The notes: generated by a model from the sequence alone, not told the origin. A DNA stretch of 64,000 nucleotides from Scortum barcoo (GCA_023238725.1 CM041546.1:6220483-6284482), one strand, 5' to 3'; shown: positions 1-14,619, counted from the first letter of the stretch. Numbers and translations are program-made.

Positions 1-56
1 CTTTCCCTGCCTTTTCTCTCTCTCTCTCTTTTCCTGCCTCTCTCCCACTGTGTTCT

Positions 57-60
<4 letters not shown>

Positions 61-100
<40 letters not shown>
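61..100 (+). repeat. (TC)20 microsatellite
   Basis: Uninterrupted TC dinucleotides, inside a longer pyrimidine-rich start of the window. Confidence 0.98.
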
Positions 101-106
<6 letters not shown>

Positions 107-349
107 ACTCTCCTCTCCTACCATCTGTTCAGTTTGCTGGGCCTGGGTAGTTTTTACTGCTTAAAAGGGACTCTCCTAACCACCCATATATGTCCATTTA
201 TTATTCTCCGTGGGCTGTTCTATTCTTATCCCGGTACAGTAGCGGACGCTGACCGGTGCCTCGCTACGCCGAATAGGAGTGAAAAAGCTTCAGCGGGTCA
301 GCGCGTGCACGGAGGGGTGAGAGCGGCTCGCCCCTGCCAGTTTTGTAAT

Positions 350-560
350 AGAAAAATATGTGGAGGAGGGAAAAAAGAGAGAGAGAAAGGAGGATGGAGG
401 AGAGAAAAAAAAGGGATGTGAGGGAGCGTAGAGTGAGATAAATCAAAAAGAGAACAGATGGCAATCGCAAAAAGAATTCAAAAGAAGAGGAGGGGGGAAA
501 AAGAGAGAGAGAGATAGAGATCCAAAGGGAAATAAAGAGCGATGCAGTGAAGGAGACAGA
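350..560 (+). repeat. Purine-rich tract
   Basis: About 200 bases dominated by G and A with GAGA runs. Long homopurine stretches can form triplex DNA; none is shown here. Confidence 0.8.
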
Positions 561-1138
561 AGTTGTAGGCTGGGTCAGGGAATAATGGTGCTGCTGCATT
601 TTTAATAGTTGGCCACTTTGTAGCGACCCTTGTCTAATGGATTCTCTGCCTCTTAAAAGCTCCTGTCAGAGCCCTCTACCTCAAACAGTTGCTCCACGGA
701 AATTGCTGAGGGCTCCAATAGTCCCCAACACTTCCTGATAGAACGTCCAATGAGCTAATATTGTCTGGCAGCAAATATAATTCCAGTTAGTACGCAGATG
801 TTTTGGCAAATCATGTTTGGAGCTAAATTTACTTTACGGGAAGCAGCAACTGAAATATTGGGGGCTTTAAAAAGTCCAAGACTCACACTGATATCGCAAC
901 TCTGTGAGACAAACGGCTCCGGTCACGAGTGTGTCGGCTTTTAGAGCACCTTGCTAAGTGTCTGACAAAGGCTTTATTGGTGAAATGAAAAGGGAGAGAC
1001 AAGGAGCACAACCTCTAGCTGTTAGCTGTTTTAAGGGTGTGCATGTGTCGCACAGTGCTGGACGTGGTCGGTGGACATGGAAGGAGATTCTGCACAGGTC
1101 GTACAAATGAGTATCTCCGCATTTACATGGATTATATT

Positions 1139-1156
1139 TATATATATATATATATA
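1139..1156 (+). repeat. (TA)9 microsatellite
   Basis: Alternating TA in AT-rich intron. Confidence 0.9.
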
Positions 1157-2790
1157 CAGTAAATAACGACTGTTAAGACACCTCACACCCGCTCATTAAC
1201 AGTTTGAAAGATGAATACAGTTTCTAAAATCTTGATATTTAGTTAAACATTCATTCACAGTCTAATGGCTCCATCTACATTACATTTTGCCAAATGATTG
1301 GACTAAGTTGGGGCAAGAAGGGTGGTTTCAGTGATCTCAAGGTCAGTTCTTATCTTAAGAATCATTTGCTGACCTGTGTTGGAGGATTTTAACACAAAAT
1401 ACTGTATGTTGACCCATGATTGTGCCACCACAGGTATTGACATTACGCATTTGTCATCCCTCTCCTTAAATTACACATAACTTGATCCAATATAATCAGG
1501 ATGCTTGTTTTTTTTTCTTGATGAAAACAACAGTATTTTTCACGGCGCCGCTATATTTAAGCACACATCTCGTCCACTTAACGACAGCTATCAAAATCTC
1601 TAATGAATTTAGCATTTAATTAGCCTGTCATTTCTCAAGCACATCCATTCATGCATTTTTCCAAACTGTTTATCCTGTTCAGGGTTGTCTGGGCTGTAAA
1701 GAAGTATGTTGGAGAAAAAATGAAAATCTGTAAAGTGAATATTTACATGTAAACAAATACAAATCCTGTAGAGCACTTATAGATTCTGTACAGACTCTTT
1801 ATTGTTTGTTTATAAGCAAGAAACGTGATAACACTTTGCTTTCTTTCACTAGCCAAATATATTCATTTAATTGAAACTATTCATGCGCTCATTATTAGCA
1901 TCCATTCTTTGCATTAAACACATGATGTCATTGTGACTTTGAACGTGGGGATTTGGTCGGCTCGTTTCTCATTCTCATTTTGTGTGAGGTGGTGGGGTGT
2001 GAGGGTCTGCGCGCTGGTGGGAGAGTGATCCCTCCACCAGGGACCAGAGAGATAATTGAAAGAATTTCCTGAGGGATTTCCCCCCTGTATGTTTTTCCTT
2101 ATCCTACTTAGCTGTTGCTTCCTTCTTTCTCACTCTCTGTCTCTCGCCCTTTTCCTTTCGTCACTTTCACTCCTCTCATTGTGTCTTTCACTTTGTGTAT
2201 TCTCGTCCCAGGGCTGCGCGGGTCAGAAATGTTGAAGGGAAATTCCACCCATGAATACCTTTCGAATTAGTTAGAGCGAGTCGATCTGTGACCTTAAACG
2301 CATTCCAGTCATTTTGTCATTTACCCATCTCTCTTCAGCCACTTCGGTGTCTTTACAACTCACAGCATACCTTTTAACATCCCTCTCCTTAAGAACTGGA
2401 CCTGTTGAATGCAGCCATTTGTGGAGAGCGGAGAGAGTAATAAGAGCAGTGATAGCTGGAGTAAAGAGAATCCCACTTTCCAGTGAAGAAAATGTGAAAA
2501 AGACCCCACTGATTATTTTTTTGGTAGATATCCTGGTGGAAAGTCTGAACCGCTTTCTGTAGAGTAGCTTGTCATGACTTCTGGACTTGATGTCGAGGGC
2601 CCTTGTCCTTCTCCGGCAGTTAAAAGGCCACACCTGGTCTCAGTAAACACAAGTCAGGCGCAGCAGTGACCAGATGTCTGTATAAATCTGTCACTACTGC
2701 ACGTTATACAGAATATACAATGACATCTGTTTGGACTTTCTATTCCAAACTCAAAAATTCACAATGCATAAATATATTACTGTTAATTAT

Positions 2791-2829
2791 AATAGATAGA
2801 CAGGACTAATAGATAGACAGGACTAATAG
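2791..2829 (+). repeat. 17-bp tandem duplication
   Basis: AATAGATAGACAGGACT occurs twice in tandem, followed by a partial third start (AATAG). Confidence 0.85.
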
Positions 2830-4517
2830 TTACTATAAAGATCACTGTCTGCACTAGAGTTAGAAATAAACAAGTTTTTTTTAAATAAATAAGATTAGGA
2901 AACATTAAAATAATGTGAACATAATATGTGGACATGGATCAGAAACTTTAAACATGAAGGGAAAAGTGTGATCGAAGTGTGGGTTGCGCCATAACTAATC
3001 AGAAATGTTGCACGTCAGGGGTTTGGCACCTATGGAGGTACCACCTGGGGGAGTGCGAGAACAGAACACCGGATGATAAGCCAGCGGCGGGACTCGGTTA
3101 ACCCCTTGCGTCAACTATAAACCCGGCTTGATCCTGTAGGTTTAGATTTAGGCTGTGCACGGTGAAATGAAATTCACATAGCTCACCATTACATCCCTGT
3201 ATTTTGCACAAATATGCTTTGCTTGCAGATTGTGGTAAACCTAAAGCCCACAAAATAAACTCCTGGTACTTACGGGGCGTGTGTGATTGTGTATCTGTTG
3301 GAATGCATTTATTTGTGTGTACTGGAAACTGATATCCCGAAAGAAAGATGCTATGTCCCCACCATGTGAGTAGTGTAAGCAAAAGATAAAAAGTGCAAAA
3401 CATTTACCAACACCATCGGTTTGACCTGAAAAGGAACCCTCCATCCATGAGGACACCAGAGATGCATCCAACCGGTGAGCATCAAACGCAGAACTCACAA
3501 CATTAATGCTCCTGTATATTAAACTACCTCAAACAACAGGAGGAATCCTCTCCAACATGGCTACATTTAAATCAGTCTCCTTCAATGTCAGTGCATGCAT
3601 TATTTCAGCTCAGCACTGAAAAAAAAGTCCTCATATTTCCAGTAGAACCACTTGGAAGTGTGCAAACTGGTGAGATGATGTGCCAGAAAACACATCAATA
3701 TTCTGTATGCTTGGTTAGTGTGTATTTTCCATCTTAAAGACGTGTATTTTTCTAAAGGAACTGTTGAAATCTATGTATTTTACTTATTTTGTTCTAAAAA
3801 TAACCACATGCTCTTTATCAAGTAATAAAATCCCAGGGATCTATTCAACCCCAGCACACACAGTGCCTTCTCCCTGGTACTGCAGTGTCTCCTCTCACCG
3901 GCTGCTAACCTCTGCTAGTGCTTAAATCTGTGTCACTTGTACTACTTGCAAGCACACAGGATGCTTTTTTATTTTTTTTTATGTATCCAGCAGCGCGGTA
4001 GGACAGCTCAGAGTGTGAACAAACTCCAGAGCTCGACCTCTGTACTCCGTCTCTCCCAGTCTGAGAGGAATACATATAAAGAAACGTAGTTAAACTCCAT
4101 AAAACTGCCACAGTGTTTGCCCTCACAGACAGTGTAGCTGGGTTACAGACACACTCTTGTCCCTGAGCCAGAGGTGGCTGGCCGGGCCAAACATCTCCTA
4201 TTCCCTGCTAATGAAATCCTGAATAAAACCCTCCCTGCTCAGCTTGATCCACCCCCCCCTCCTCACCCCACCCACACACACACGCACACACACACAATTG
4301 CACAAGTACAAACACACAAACACAGACACCCACTCTCCAGGGTTCTGGTACGCACGCACACACACATGCAAGCACTCGCTCACAGAACCCCTGCAGTCCC
4401 AGCCAGGGATTATCCGAGGAAAACACTCCTTTTGTTGGGCCCCAGTCAAATTACTTTTCAGAGCTCTCATGCTTTTATCAAAGCTGTCTACGTAACTGTG
4501 TGTATGTGTGTGCATGT

Positions 4518-4558
<41 letters not shown>
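4518..4558 (+). repeat. Compound (TG)n(GA)n microsatellite
   Basis: Nine TG units pass directly into twelve GA units. Confidence 0.97.
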
Positions 4559-5901
4559 TGAGCACGCATGTTAAGGCAGTCCAAACGTAGGCTGTTGCTG
4601 ATTGCAGGGAGCACATCCAAAGTGAACGGTCACTAATGACACTTGAAAGTAAGCTGTTTATATTGCCCTTGTTTTGTGTGTGTGTGTGTATGTATGAGAG
4701 AGAGGAGAAAGCGATTTTGTGTAAAAGCGTGCATGCATGCGTCTACTCATATGCCAGCGATTTTCTAAAGATAGTATAACACCAAATCACCATGTTGTGT
4801 TGTCCGCTGGCAGGCCGGTCTGGTCTTTGTGACATTTTCACTTGACATTTATGAATAAATACACTGATACTGTGCAAGAACCCAGTTAAAGTTGCACTTC
4901 CTATAGGCCTGCTGCTACTGAAAACCTGTCCGCCCTTGTGAAGAAATACTTGGGGAGTTATACTACTTACGATATATATACGAGGCAGTCAGCCCTCTTT
5001 GTTCAGATATCTTAAAATAACCTTATTTCTTGACCTCTGAAAAGCCTGAATGGATGGTTGGACGATAGAGTATCGTGTTTTGTGACGTTCATCTGCTGTA
5101 CTTTCTTTTAACCATAAAACTAATCTTCCCTTTACCTTAACCTACTATTTTTTGCCTTTCAGTTAACTATACAGTTGTGGTGACAGATCAGGAAGATCTG
5201 AATAAATAGTTTTCCTGAATAATGACCTCTTTTGGGTTTTTTTTGTTCTTTGGTTTTGAGGATTTGCTGACTGAATCTGTATTCATGGAGTTCAGAGAGA
5301 CCTCTCTAATGACTGCCAATGTATGGCCATACTTTTGTTCAGTGGATAATTATTTTCTGGGGTACCAACTCTCAGCCTGGGCACTGGCCAACTCAGTTGA
5401 CTGGGCACAGATTGTTAAGCTACATTCAGCCTCTATTCATTCACACTGCCGACTCTCCTCAGAGACTAGCAGTCTTTTTCAAAGTTCAAAGTTGTGAGAG
5501 TGTGAGTGTGTTGTGTGCAAGTATGTTTCGGCGTGTGACTGCCTGTGTGTGTGTGTACTTTGTGTGTTCAAAAGCGTCCGCACGTGCGAGATGTGGGTTT
5601 GTGCTTGTGCCTGAGACACAGAGAGATGAGGCGAGAGTGCCAAAGTGAGAGATAAACAGAGAGCAACGACGAAGGAGGGAGAAGTGAGGCGCGTGCACAT
5701 GGTGCTCACGCACGTCTGTACGTGTGTGTCGAGGGTGCAAACTAGCTTTGTAGCTCTCAGTGAAGTGTTGATTTAAGTGGAAGTGGAGGGAGGAGATGGG
5801 ATAAAAGGCCTGACTAGATTAGGCTGGCACACACTACTGAGGCGTGCTGTACTGCCTGGCCTTTCAGCGCATTCTGCTGTGCTGAGCGTGTGAGCGTTTT
5901 G

Positions 5902-5948
5902 CGTGTGTGTATGTGTGTGTGTGTGTGTGAAAGAGAGAGAGAGAGAGA
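5902..5948 (+). repeat. Compound (GT)n(GA)n microsatellite
   Basis: GT units with one interruption are followed by a GA run, the same compound form as at 4.5 kb. Confidence 0.95.
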
Positions 5949-7965
5949 CTTGTGTGACTTTGTTGAGGACGTTCGAATGGGGTTTGGAACTGTTGGATGC
6001 AGTTACTCTGCTGCTGACATTTGTGCATCTGTATAATAAAGCAGCAGATTAGCAGAGCCACCATGGCGACTGTAACAGTACTAAAATCATTAATTACTGC
6101 TCTGACATCTCAGAAATATTTTGGGCTTTTCACAGTGCATGTTACCGCTGTGAAGTGCCATCATGGAGGAGGAGGTATGGAGGTTTTACAGCACAGTTCT
6201 GTACATCCCGACTGAATGTCCCAGATTCTTTATCTCTGCGAGGGAGATGGGAAATAGATTGCAGACGCTGCAGCTGATTTTTCCATCTTTATTTCTCTTA
6301 ACGTACTTACTGCCTTTCGGTTTCTGCCGGCAGGAGGCTGAATTACTGCGTTTTCAAGCTCCCCCACCCCGATGCCCCACTGTTTAAAGTCAAGGTAGTC
6401 TCCAACAATAATAGTTAATTTGCTAAGTCTCTTGCAGAACTGTCTTTCCCTGTTAGTCTCTCTGTGTGTGGGAAACTGACAGTTGAGGGTAAAAATAACA
6501 TTTAAAGTGGTTTTAAATGCTTGAGGTGTGCTTGATTTAACTTGAGCAGACAACATAACGGCCTCAAACCTGGTAACAGTGCTTGTAAAATCTGACAAGC
6601 CATCCGCCCTCTGGCTTTTTTTTTTTTTCCGAATATTGTGCATGTATTGCACTGCTCTTCCCCAGCCAAGGTTTAAAGAGCAGCAGAGGCTCTCTTATTA
6701 TTGGCAAAGTGTTTGTGCAGTAAGGTTTAACAATCGCGGGGCCTTTATTATTAACAAAACAGTGCTTAAAACACAGCTGAGTGAGTAGGAGTCACATTTT
6801 GGCAGCAAGGTGAGAGTAAACTGAAGCCACTGCTGAAAAATAGTCCTTAATATTTAAAATTTTCTCCTCTGTTCACTGCAGCTCAAACTCACCACGATGC
6901 TTGCCGAACCATTGGATGAGACATTAGATCCACGTGATACAGTAGCAATCTGCATATTTCATTGATTTAACTTCCTGTATGAATAATTAAGACTCTGTGA
7001 AGCAGCATCTCCATGTATGTTTGCACCCTTGTATGCACTTGCTCAGTTGTCTGTCTATGTGGTGCATAGCTGATGTGTGCACTTACAGGCTTGTGTACGT
7101 ACTCTGCATTTGTGGATGCCGCGTTAGACATTCCTCATGCAACCGGGCATCGGGGCATCCCTGTTGCTCTTGGACGTATTTGTGTAGGTGGGTGTTTCGG
7201 AGGGATTCCTGCTGTCAATTGTGCTGTTTCTGGGTTGACCTATGACTCAGGGTGACTGACTCATTCCAGCACTGTTGAATTTGGCCGAGCTGCACCGGAT
7301 TTCCCAAACCACCCCTAACACTAACATCGCTGTATTCTGTAAACGTATAGTCTTTTTCCTGTTGATCTCAATCTATAACACTGTCCCTAAGCTGTTCTTC
7401 CTGTTGTTGGTTAGTTATGTCCCCTCGGCTGAGTATTTATTCCTGGTGCTTTGAGGTGCCATGACATGCCTTCGTAGAAATATAAATATATCTTGTACTT
7501 TAAAGAAAATCTCAGACAGTGCATTAGAATTAAAACGTAAACAAGTGATCCGTTGCCCAACATCCTCCCTAAAACCTGTATCCTATTTGTTTTGGTGAAG
7601 GCTTGGCACCAGTTGTGGCCTCATCTTAAAAATGAATACATATTTTTTCTCCTGGGCAAGAAGCAGCAAATTCATGCAGTTACATAATACATGCAGAACA
7701 CCTGACTTTGCCGCTTTTGTAGCTTTATTATAATCCCATTATTTTTACTTTCTGGACATCAGTGTATCCTGAACTCCCTCTGCCCCATCACATCCTTCAG
7801 CAATGCCCTCTATGTTTGTATCTATTCTACCAATAACATCAAATTACAGAGGCAAGTCACTCAGACACCCATTATATTTAGATGGTAATAAACTCACCAC
7901 ACATGCAGGTATAAATGAGATGTATTTGTATGTAAAAAAATAATAGAATCACATGTATATGCATG

Positions 7966-7968
<3 letters not shown>

Positions 7969-7996
<28 letters not shown>
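7969..7996 (+). repeat. (AC)14 microsatellite
   Basis: Uninterrupted AC units after a CGCAC lead-in. Confidence 0.97.
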
Positions 7997-10900
7997 GGCA
8001 ACTGTCAACTGCTAGATTAGATTCAGCGGAGGCTCCAAGTCCAACAGGAGGAGCATTCAGTGCACCACTGTGACAGAAAATACTAACTGTTGCGCTCTTA
8101 CCAATACAAACCCTAGAATTATCCTCTCAGCAGAGGTCTCTCTCAGTCCTCCCTGTCTCTCTCAAGAAGAAATCAATGATGTGGGGGGGGGCACTCAGCC
8201 AGTACTCTGGGAGACCCACCTGCATGCAAGGAATACAATGAGTGAATATTATCTTTTATTCTGCGGAGAATACGAAGAGAATGCAGATGTAACCTGATGA
8301 TATTGTTTTCAGTCTGATGCATCCGATGTTTGCCACCAGTTTCTCCTGCAATGTGTGAGGTGTCCAATGTCCAATTTTTTTTTTCTTTTTAATAGTTTTG
8401 TGGTGGTGGTGCGTGCAAAAATGATTATTCTGATGACTGAATGTTTTGCTCTAGTTTTGCATTATCTCAGAAGCACCACGGTGGATTAAACGCTTAGAAG
8501 ACAGAGGTGAAACTGCAAGCAATCTTCTTATTGCACTGCAGTAAGTTGATCCAAAGGATTACTTTCCAAAAGTCAATGTATTCCGCTAATGGATATCTGG
8601 TATAAAAGGTTACTATGAGTACTGTCCAGAAACAAATCTGCTTCTAAAAAGGGGGGGTAAGGTTAGTGTCACACAAAGGCAGAAAAATAAGGGAGGATAT
8701 AACTGATACATACTGCTAATAAAAATAATAACTAGCTTCTCTGACATACGTGTAGCTGTATCGCTCTCACAGACACAGTGCAGTGGGCGCGGCAGCACAC
8801 TGTATACATACGAAGGAGAGTACATATTAGAGCACAGTGCACATTATATAATAACACTTTGATCTCTCCCTACTTGAGCCTAAAGCTCGACTCATATTCA
8901 CGAAGACGCTAAAGTGGAGCAGGCCCAGGTGGTGTTTGTTACAGTCTGGAGGAGGTGTCTGGTCGATTGTACATCCACAGAAGATGCAAGGTCAAAAAAG
9001 TTAAAGCACAGCAGTAGAGGGAGGCGAAATAAAGGAGAGGATCAGAGTGAGGGGGGACAAAGGCGCAGATAAGGAGAAGAGAGGGTTGGGGGGGGGGGTG
9101 CAGAGGAAAATATAAAGAGTTTCGAAAATAAAAGAAGAGGAGAGTTGTTTGGATCAAAGGTCTACTGACTCGGTGGTATAGGAAAAAATGTCAAATCCAT
9201 ATGTCATGTTGCCATCATGGATCTTGTGGAATATATCGCGTCAGTTTTCACTCTAATTGTTCTCTGCAAATACTTACTTTGACAACTCCCTGAAGTATGT
9301 ATCGTCAGAGCTATGTTGCAGAGGCACAGCGGTTCTTAATCTCGCACTTATTATTATCATGTGTTCATGGTTTTCTCGCCCGAGGAAGTTTATTCACATT
9401 CTAGATAGCAAAAAAAAAAGCAAAAATAAAATCATGAAATTATATGCTACGCGACATGAGAGAAAGTCAGTCAAGACAACATGTCACACGGAAAGCTGAA
9501 AGATAATCATGCAGATTTCAAAACATGCAATCTGGACTTTGCGACAGTCAATCAGAGACAGAGAGTCCAGCTGAATTACAGATTGAGCGGCAAACCCAGA
9601 CAGAAGGGAAATGGGGGCTGACAAAAGTGGAGAGGCAAAACACAGACAAAGCAACAGAGGCAGACTCTTCCAAAGTACAGCCACAAGCTGTTGGTCGCAG
9701 TCTGCCAACCTAGCTCAACTTCCCAGCAATAGATAAGCTGTGTGTGTGTGTGTGTACATAATTCATAAGCGTAGCCAAATCAAGATCTAGAGATTATCAT
9801 GACCAGTGGCACAGAAGAGGAAGGGAGGAAGAATGGGAACAGAGGAAAGGAGGAAAAGTGGCTATATGGGGATAAATAGTTAGCAAGCATACACAAATGC
9901 AATTGCAAGTTGCAGAGCGTGAACTAGTTTGTATTCACCCCACACTCACCTGTATTCACCAGCATGTGTTCACGCAGACATTCCCACAGGCTCCCTGTGT
10001 ATAACCCTCTCCTCCCTCTGTTTCTCTATCTCCCTACAATGGCTCCCTCCCTCCCTCTTTTACTTTCAAGGAAGGGTAATCCCTCTTGTAGCTAATGTGC
10101 TGTGACATTTCATGGTACAATAGGATTTGGGAGACACTATGTATTCTCATGGTGCTGGGGTCTGACTGATAACCCCGCTGTCTGGGTGATTTTGGACTGC
10201 AACAACTCTTGGACTAGTTTTTATCTCACTTTGGAGATCTAGCTCCCAAGGTGGAAATGCAGTTCACGATAATACGGACTCTGAGGTGTCACTTTGTGAA
10301 CCACAGACACCTCATATACCTCATATGGTCACGCAACATGTCTAATAAAAAAGGTACTAATTAGATCTGATTCAGAGTTAAATTTGCATCAGCTGTGCTG
10401 ATGATTTCATGCTTATCTGAGAGGTGACCCGGGTGGCAGCCAATGAAATCATTATTCTACCTGAGTGGTGTTTATTTGACACATACTGTGTACTATTGGT
10501 AAGGTATTTAACATTTGACTGAGCGTAAAAGAAGGTAAAGCTTCTTGCTTTCAGGGAAATTAATGGTGAGTTTGGATGTTTTACTAAAGAAACAGAAGAT
10601 ATGCTGATAGAAGAGGTGGCACGTTTTTTAATAGAGTGATTTTGCAGTTGAAATTGTTGCATTGGCATACAGAATAGTAACACCAAAATGTCAAGAACCA
10701 ACCTTTGACCACATTCATAAAGTAGATTCTTAGTTTAATATTCATTTTCGAAATCTCAGTTTCAAGTGGTCTTTGATTTACAATATTTTATACTGTTTTT
10801 GTCAAACCAGACTCCCATCCTCTTGTTTCCCACTCGTTTCTCCCATCCTGTGGGTTATTTATGTTATAATAATGACCCAAATAGCTCTCTGTACAATACA

Positions 10901-11929
10901 ACTACAGTATATTTTTATCATCCATTTGAGGAGTAATAGAGAGACCATTCTACAAAACCTGGCAAAGGGCTCCTTTTGCTTTGATTTTATCGATCAAGCA
11001 AGCTGTCAATTTAACAGTTAACTTATTCGAATATAAGATAAGCGTTGCAGCTGGAGAGCACGTCTCGATTTTCTATGAAGGTAGAGCCGTGGCGCGGGAG
11101 AGGCGATATGATGCAGATAGCAGAGTTTCCCTTTGGATCACCTGAAGGCCGAAGTGCTTATCTCACCAACAGTGCTGATGTGCGAGGATAGGGTATGGGG
11201 GCGTTGAATGTGCTCATCAACCTTCAGGCACGGATATAATGTTGCCAGAGCGCCTTCGGCCGGACAGCGCTCAGTGACGGCAGCGTTGGAAGGGATAAAT
11301 GTTAAATGCTCTGCGTGACATTTATCCTGGGTTATTCTTTTAGTTTGTCCAAATAAAGCAGGATGTTTAATGTCGATGAGCATCAGAAACACACAAATCA
11401 ATAAAAAAATGAGTAAACGGAAGATGTCCTCGGTTGTTTTCCTCATGCTTTTTTAACTTTACATCCCTCAGCTGAGCACCCCACAAATGAGGACCGTTTA
11501 CGGGGTTTGGAGCAGCACCTCATCCTGAAAGGCGTGTTACAGGGTTCACAAGCAGACAGCACTCTGAACACAATTTGCCGACATCTAGTTGCTGCACAAA
11601 ACACGTCTGAGGTAGCTTATAATGTGTCTGCACACCGAGGCAGCTGGACACATTTTTTCTCCTGCTAAAAAATGCATTGTGTCTACACTGAATTTGATGC
11701 ACAGTTACCACACACGCGGTTCTTTTAAAGCTTAAATTTAAAAGTTTTCCAAATGACCTATTTTTCAAAGAATGAGAAGAACGTTCCCATTTTCCCCCTG
11801 ATACCTGTGCAGATTTTAAATTACAAAGGGGCTTTGAATGACTCATATTGGCAGAGAAGGGGTGGGGGGTACACAAAACAGACTTACTGTAATGAAAAAG
11901 AAGCACAAATTATAGTTATGAGGCTGTCA

Positions 11930-12430
11930 CATGACAATAACGACTTGCCCTGCGTATTTTTTCCTGATTGTTCCAACTGCGGTAAAGCCTCGAGTCCTGA
12001 AAAAGCGAACTCGATTCACGACCTGTCACTCTCCTCTGCGGCAAGTCGAGCCTCAAATCGTCAAACGGATGACTTTAATCCGAGCCTCGCAAAAGCCCCA
12101 CGATGCTGCACGGGAACGTCTTCCTCAGCTGAATGCAGATTACAACCGAAGTGAGCCGAGTGTTTATCTAGCTAACAACCGTGCGAGGGGGGACTAGCGT
12201 CTTGTCGTTCTGATTCGCCGTTAAGATTTGTTTTGAGAGCGTGACAGCGAGCGCGAGACAGATAGAAGCTGAGAAGTGTCACGCCCGGATTCATGAGACG
12301 GGGGGTTGGCAGGCCCGCTACTGCTGTTTTGGCTGACTGTGTCGTACCTGGAGGGAAGTCGGTGCTGCCGCCGCTACGCTGTGGCCAATTTAGTTGGAGC
12401 ACAGCTGCTGAGAGGCTCCCCGAGGTGTGT
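11930..12430. promoter_or_regulatory. CpG-rich patch, candidate internal CpG island
   Basis: My hand count gives about 38 CpG in about 500 bases, near the number expected from base composition, whereas the rest of the intron is CpG-poor. A CCAAT box lies at 12385-12389. An ATG at 12293 opens 44 codons up to GAG|GTGTGT at 12424, in the phase that exon A needs, although that donor is weak. A regulatory or alternative-promoter role is inference. Confidence 0.4.
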
Positions 12431-12831
12431 GTGTATGTGTGTGTTTCGGGATTAAGCCACAGCACCAATTAAAGCCTCAGACTGGTTTTTAAAGGATAAA
12501 TTATTAACAGCAGAAGTGACCTCTCTGGTGGCCTTTCCTCCCTCCTCCACTGTTCTCCTCTCCTCAACCTTCCTCTACCTTCATCACACTCGCCTCCCTT
12601 TCCTCTCAACGTCCTCTTATTCTTTGCCTTTGCTTTTTATCCTCTGCAGTCCCCTTTATTTCTCTATTTGTCGCTCTGCCTCTGTATCCCTTGGACAATT
12701 TAGTCACAGATTTTTTAAAAAACACATTTAGATATTTGACCAGAATTTTGGATGAAACGAGGCAGGCTGTATCTTTTGAGCGTCCCTAAACTTGAAATTC
12801 AAAAATTCTAGACTCTCACCTGGAAAAAGAG

Positions 12832-12854
12832 TAGTCAGTAGTCAGTAGTCAGTA
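12832..12854 (+). repeat. 7-bp tandem repeat
   Basis: TAGTCAG is repeated three times in tandem. Confidence 0.8.
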
Positions 12855-14619
12855 AAGCATATTCGAGAAGGGCTTTCTTTCTGTTTACTCTATCGCCTCT
12901 CCCTAACTTGCGCCTGCTCGCTGTGATATTCGTGTTTCAAGATATGTTTTCCCTCACTGAATACTATTTATGCCTGCAGGATACAGTTGGGCTTGATTGT
13001 TGCTCTGTGCAGCTGCATTACCGTTTTTCTCCCTCTGCTCAATAGCAAAAGCATGTTAGGCCGTAATGGATACTTTTAACCTTTTCCAGGTAATTTGATC
13101 GGGCCTTTAAATCAATCCAAGCGCACACACTGTCTGGGTAATGATCGGCGAATACATCGAATGCGGCTCTCTCACCGTTCAGCCGTTGTTTTTTTTTTTT
13201 TTAAATGGCCGAACCATGTCTCTTTTTGATTTGATGAATGGCTCAATAGTGGATTCTGAATTATAAATGTGCATCATCTATCGCGGGGACCAAAGAGGAG
13301 TGAGGGTTGAAACAGTTTAGGGACCTAAATTTAACACCGGGGTTATTTCATGCTGCCATTCGGTATTCCAGCAAAGTGGAATTTCCTGTTGAAAACGGTG
13401 CGGCATCCCCTCCCCGTACTATATGTTGGTCCAGTGGATCATTATAATCCACTTGGAATTCGTTTTGGCGGTTGACTCTATTAATGCACCATTTCAGCAC
13501 GCTGCATAGAATATAAATTGTAAGTTTCACTTCAACAGCGGAGGTGCATTTGTGAATGAAAGTCCAGAGTGTAAAATTATTAGGCCTAACACGTATCATG
13601 CGTGTCTGATTCTTTACTTTGCCACTCTTGTCTGCCTAGCCGTCGTATGCATTTCTCTCCGTTGCATTCATCTTACATGTTTCTGTCCAATCTTTCCACC
13701 TGAGAAATGAAAAGGACGCAATGATTTGACTGAGCTGTACCTTTTGTTGCGATGCCCTATTATGGATTTTCCCTCCAGATATCCTCAGGTCATCATCTGA
13801 TCTCTGTCAGCGGGCTTGGATTCCGCTCAATATGTTCGTACACTCTGATCTCCTCCTCCCTCTCTCTCTCTCTCCCTCTTTCCCTCCCCTGAATATTTGC
13901 TCCTCTCAGATTTGATGAAGTAATTTAATTAGAGCAGAGAGAGAGAGAAACAAGAAGGAATCGAGGGACAGAATGAAGGAAGGAAGCGGAGTAATAATGA
14001 ATGGTCAGTGACCCCGAGAGCAGACAAGGCAAAGATAAGTGTGTTTAAATCAGACCTGGTCGATCTGAAGGAGAGCGGCATATTGAACCTTGTTACTACA
14101 TTAGACGAGCCTATATAGATGTGGCGCTGCACTGATGCTGCAACACCGCCTCGCTTCCAAGTGAAATTACCGGTAAACCCAGAGGTGACCCCAGCGGGAT
14201 CATATGAGTTGAATAATACGGACGCCCACTGCACCATCACGTGTCTCTTAGAATTTCACATCGCTAAGCATAGGTCAGCGAGACGGCCTTGTTTACAGTG
14301 TTTTCATATGACTTCCATTAACATAGATTATGCGGAAGAGAATACATCAGATTTCGATTTGTTTGACCTCGCAGCTCGGCTTTTCCCAACAACTGGGGAG
14401 ATGGGTGTGTATTTGTACAGCTGCAGATTCTCATGTTAAAAATGTGAGTTGAATGAGAGTTCAGATGGTGCATTCATATTATATGGTCATAGAGGGTATT
14501 TTCCTCATAATAAAAGCTAAGTTGCCAAGTAGGCAGTTAGTAAAGCAGTAGTTTTGGTCACAAATTTTTAGCCACTGTATGAAAATGTATGTACATCGGT
14601 GGCTTGGGTCGGCCATTTT

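Noticed and set aside
4174..4620. Overlapping + and - open frames of 83-140 codons
   Set aside because: They are made of CA/GT and GA repeats read as His-Thr, Val-Cys and Ser-Leu strings; no domain or codon signal.
5790..5860. TATA-like GGGATAAAAGGC as a promoter
   Set aside because: An isolated TATA-like string without other core elements or a following exon.
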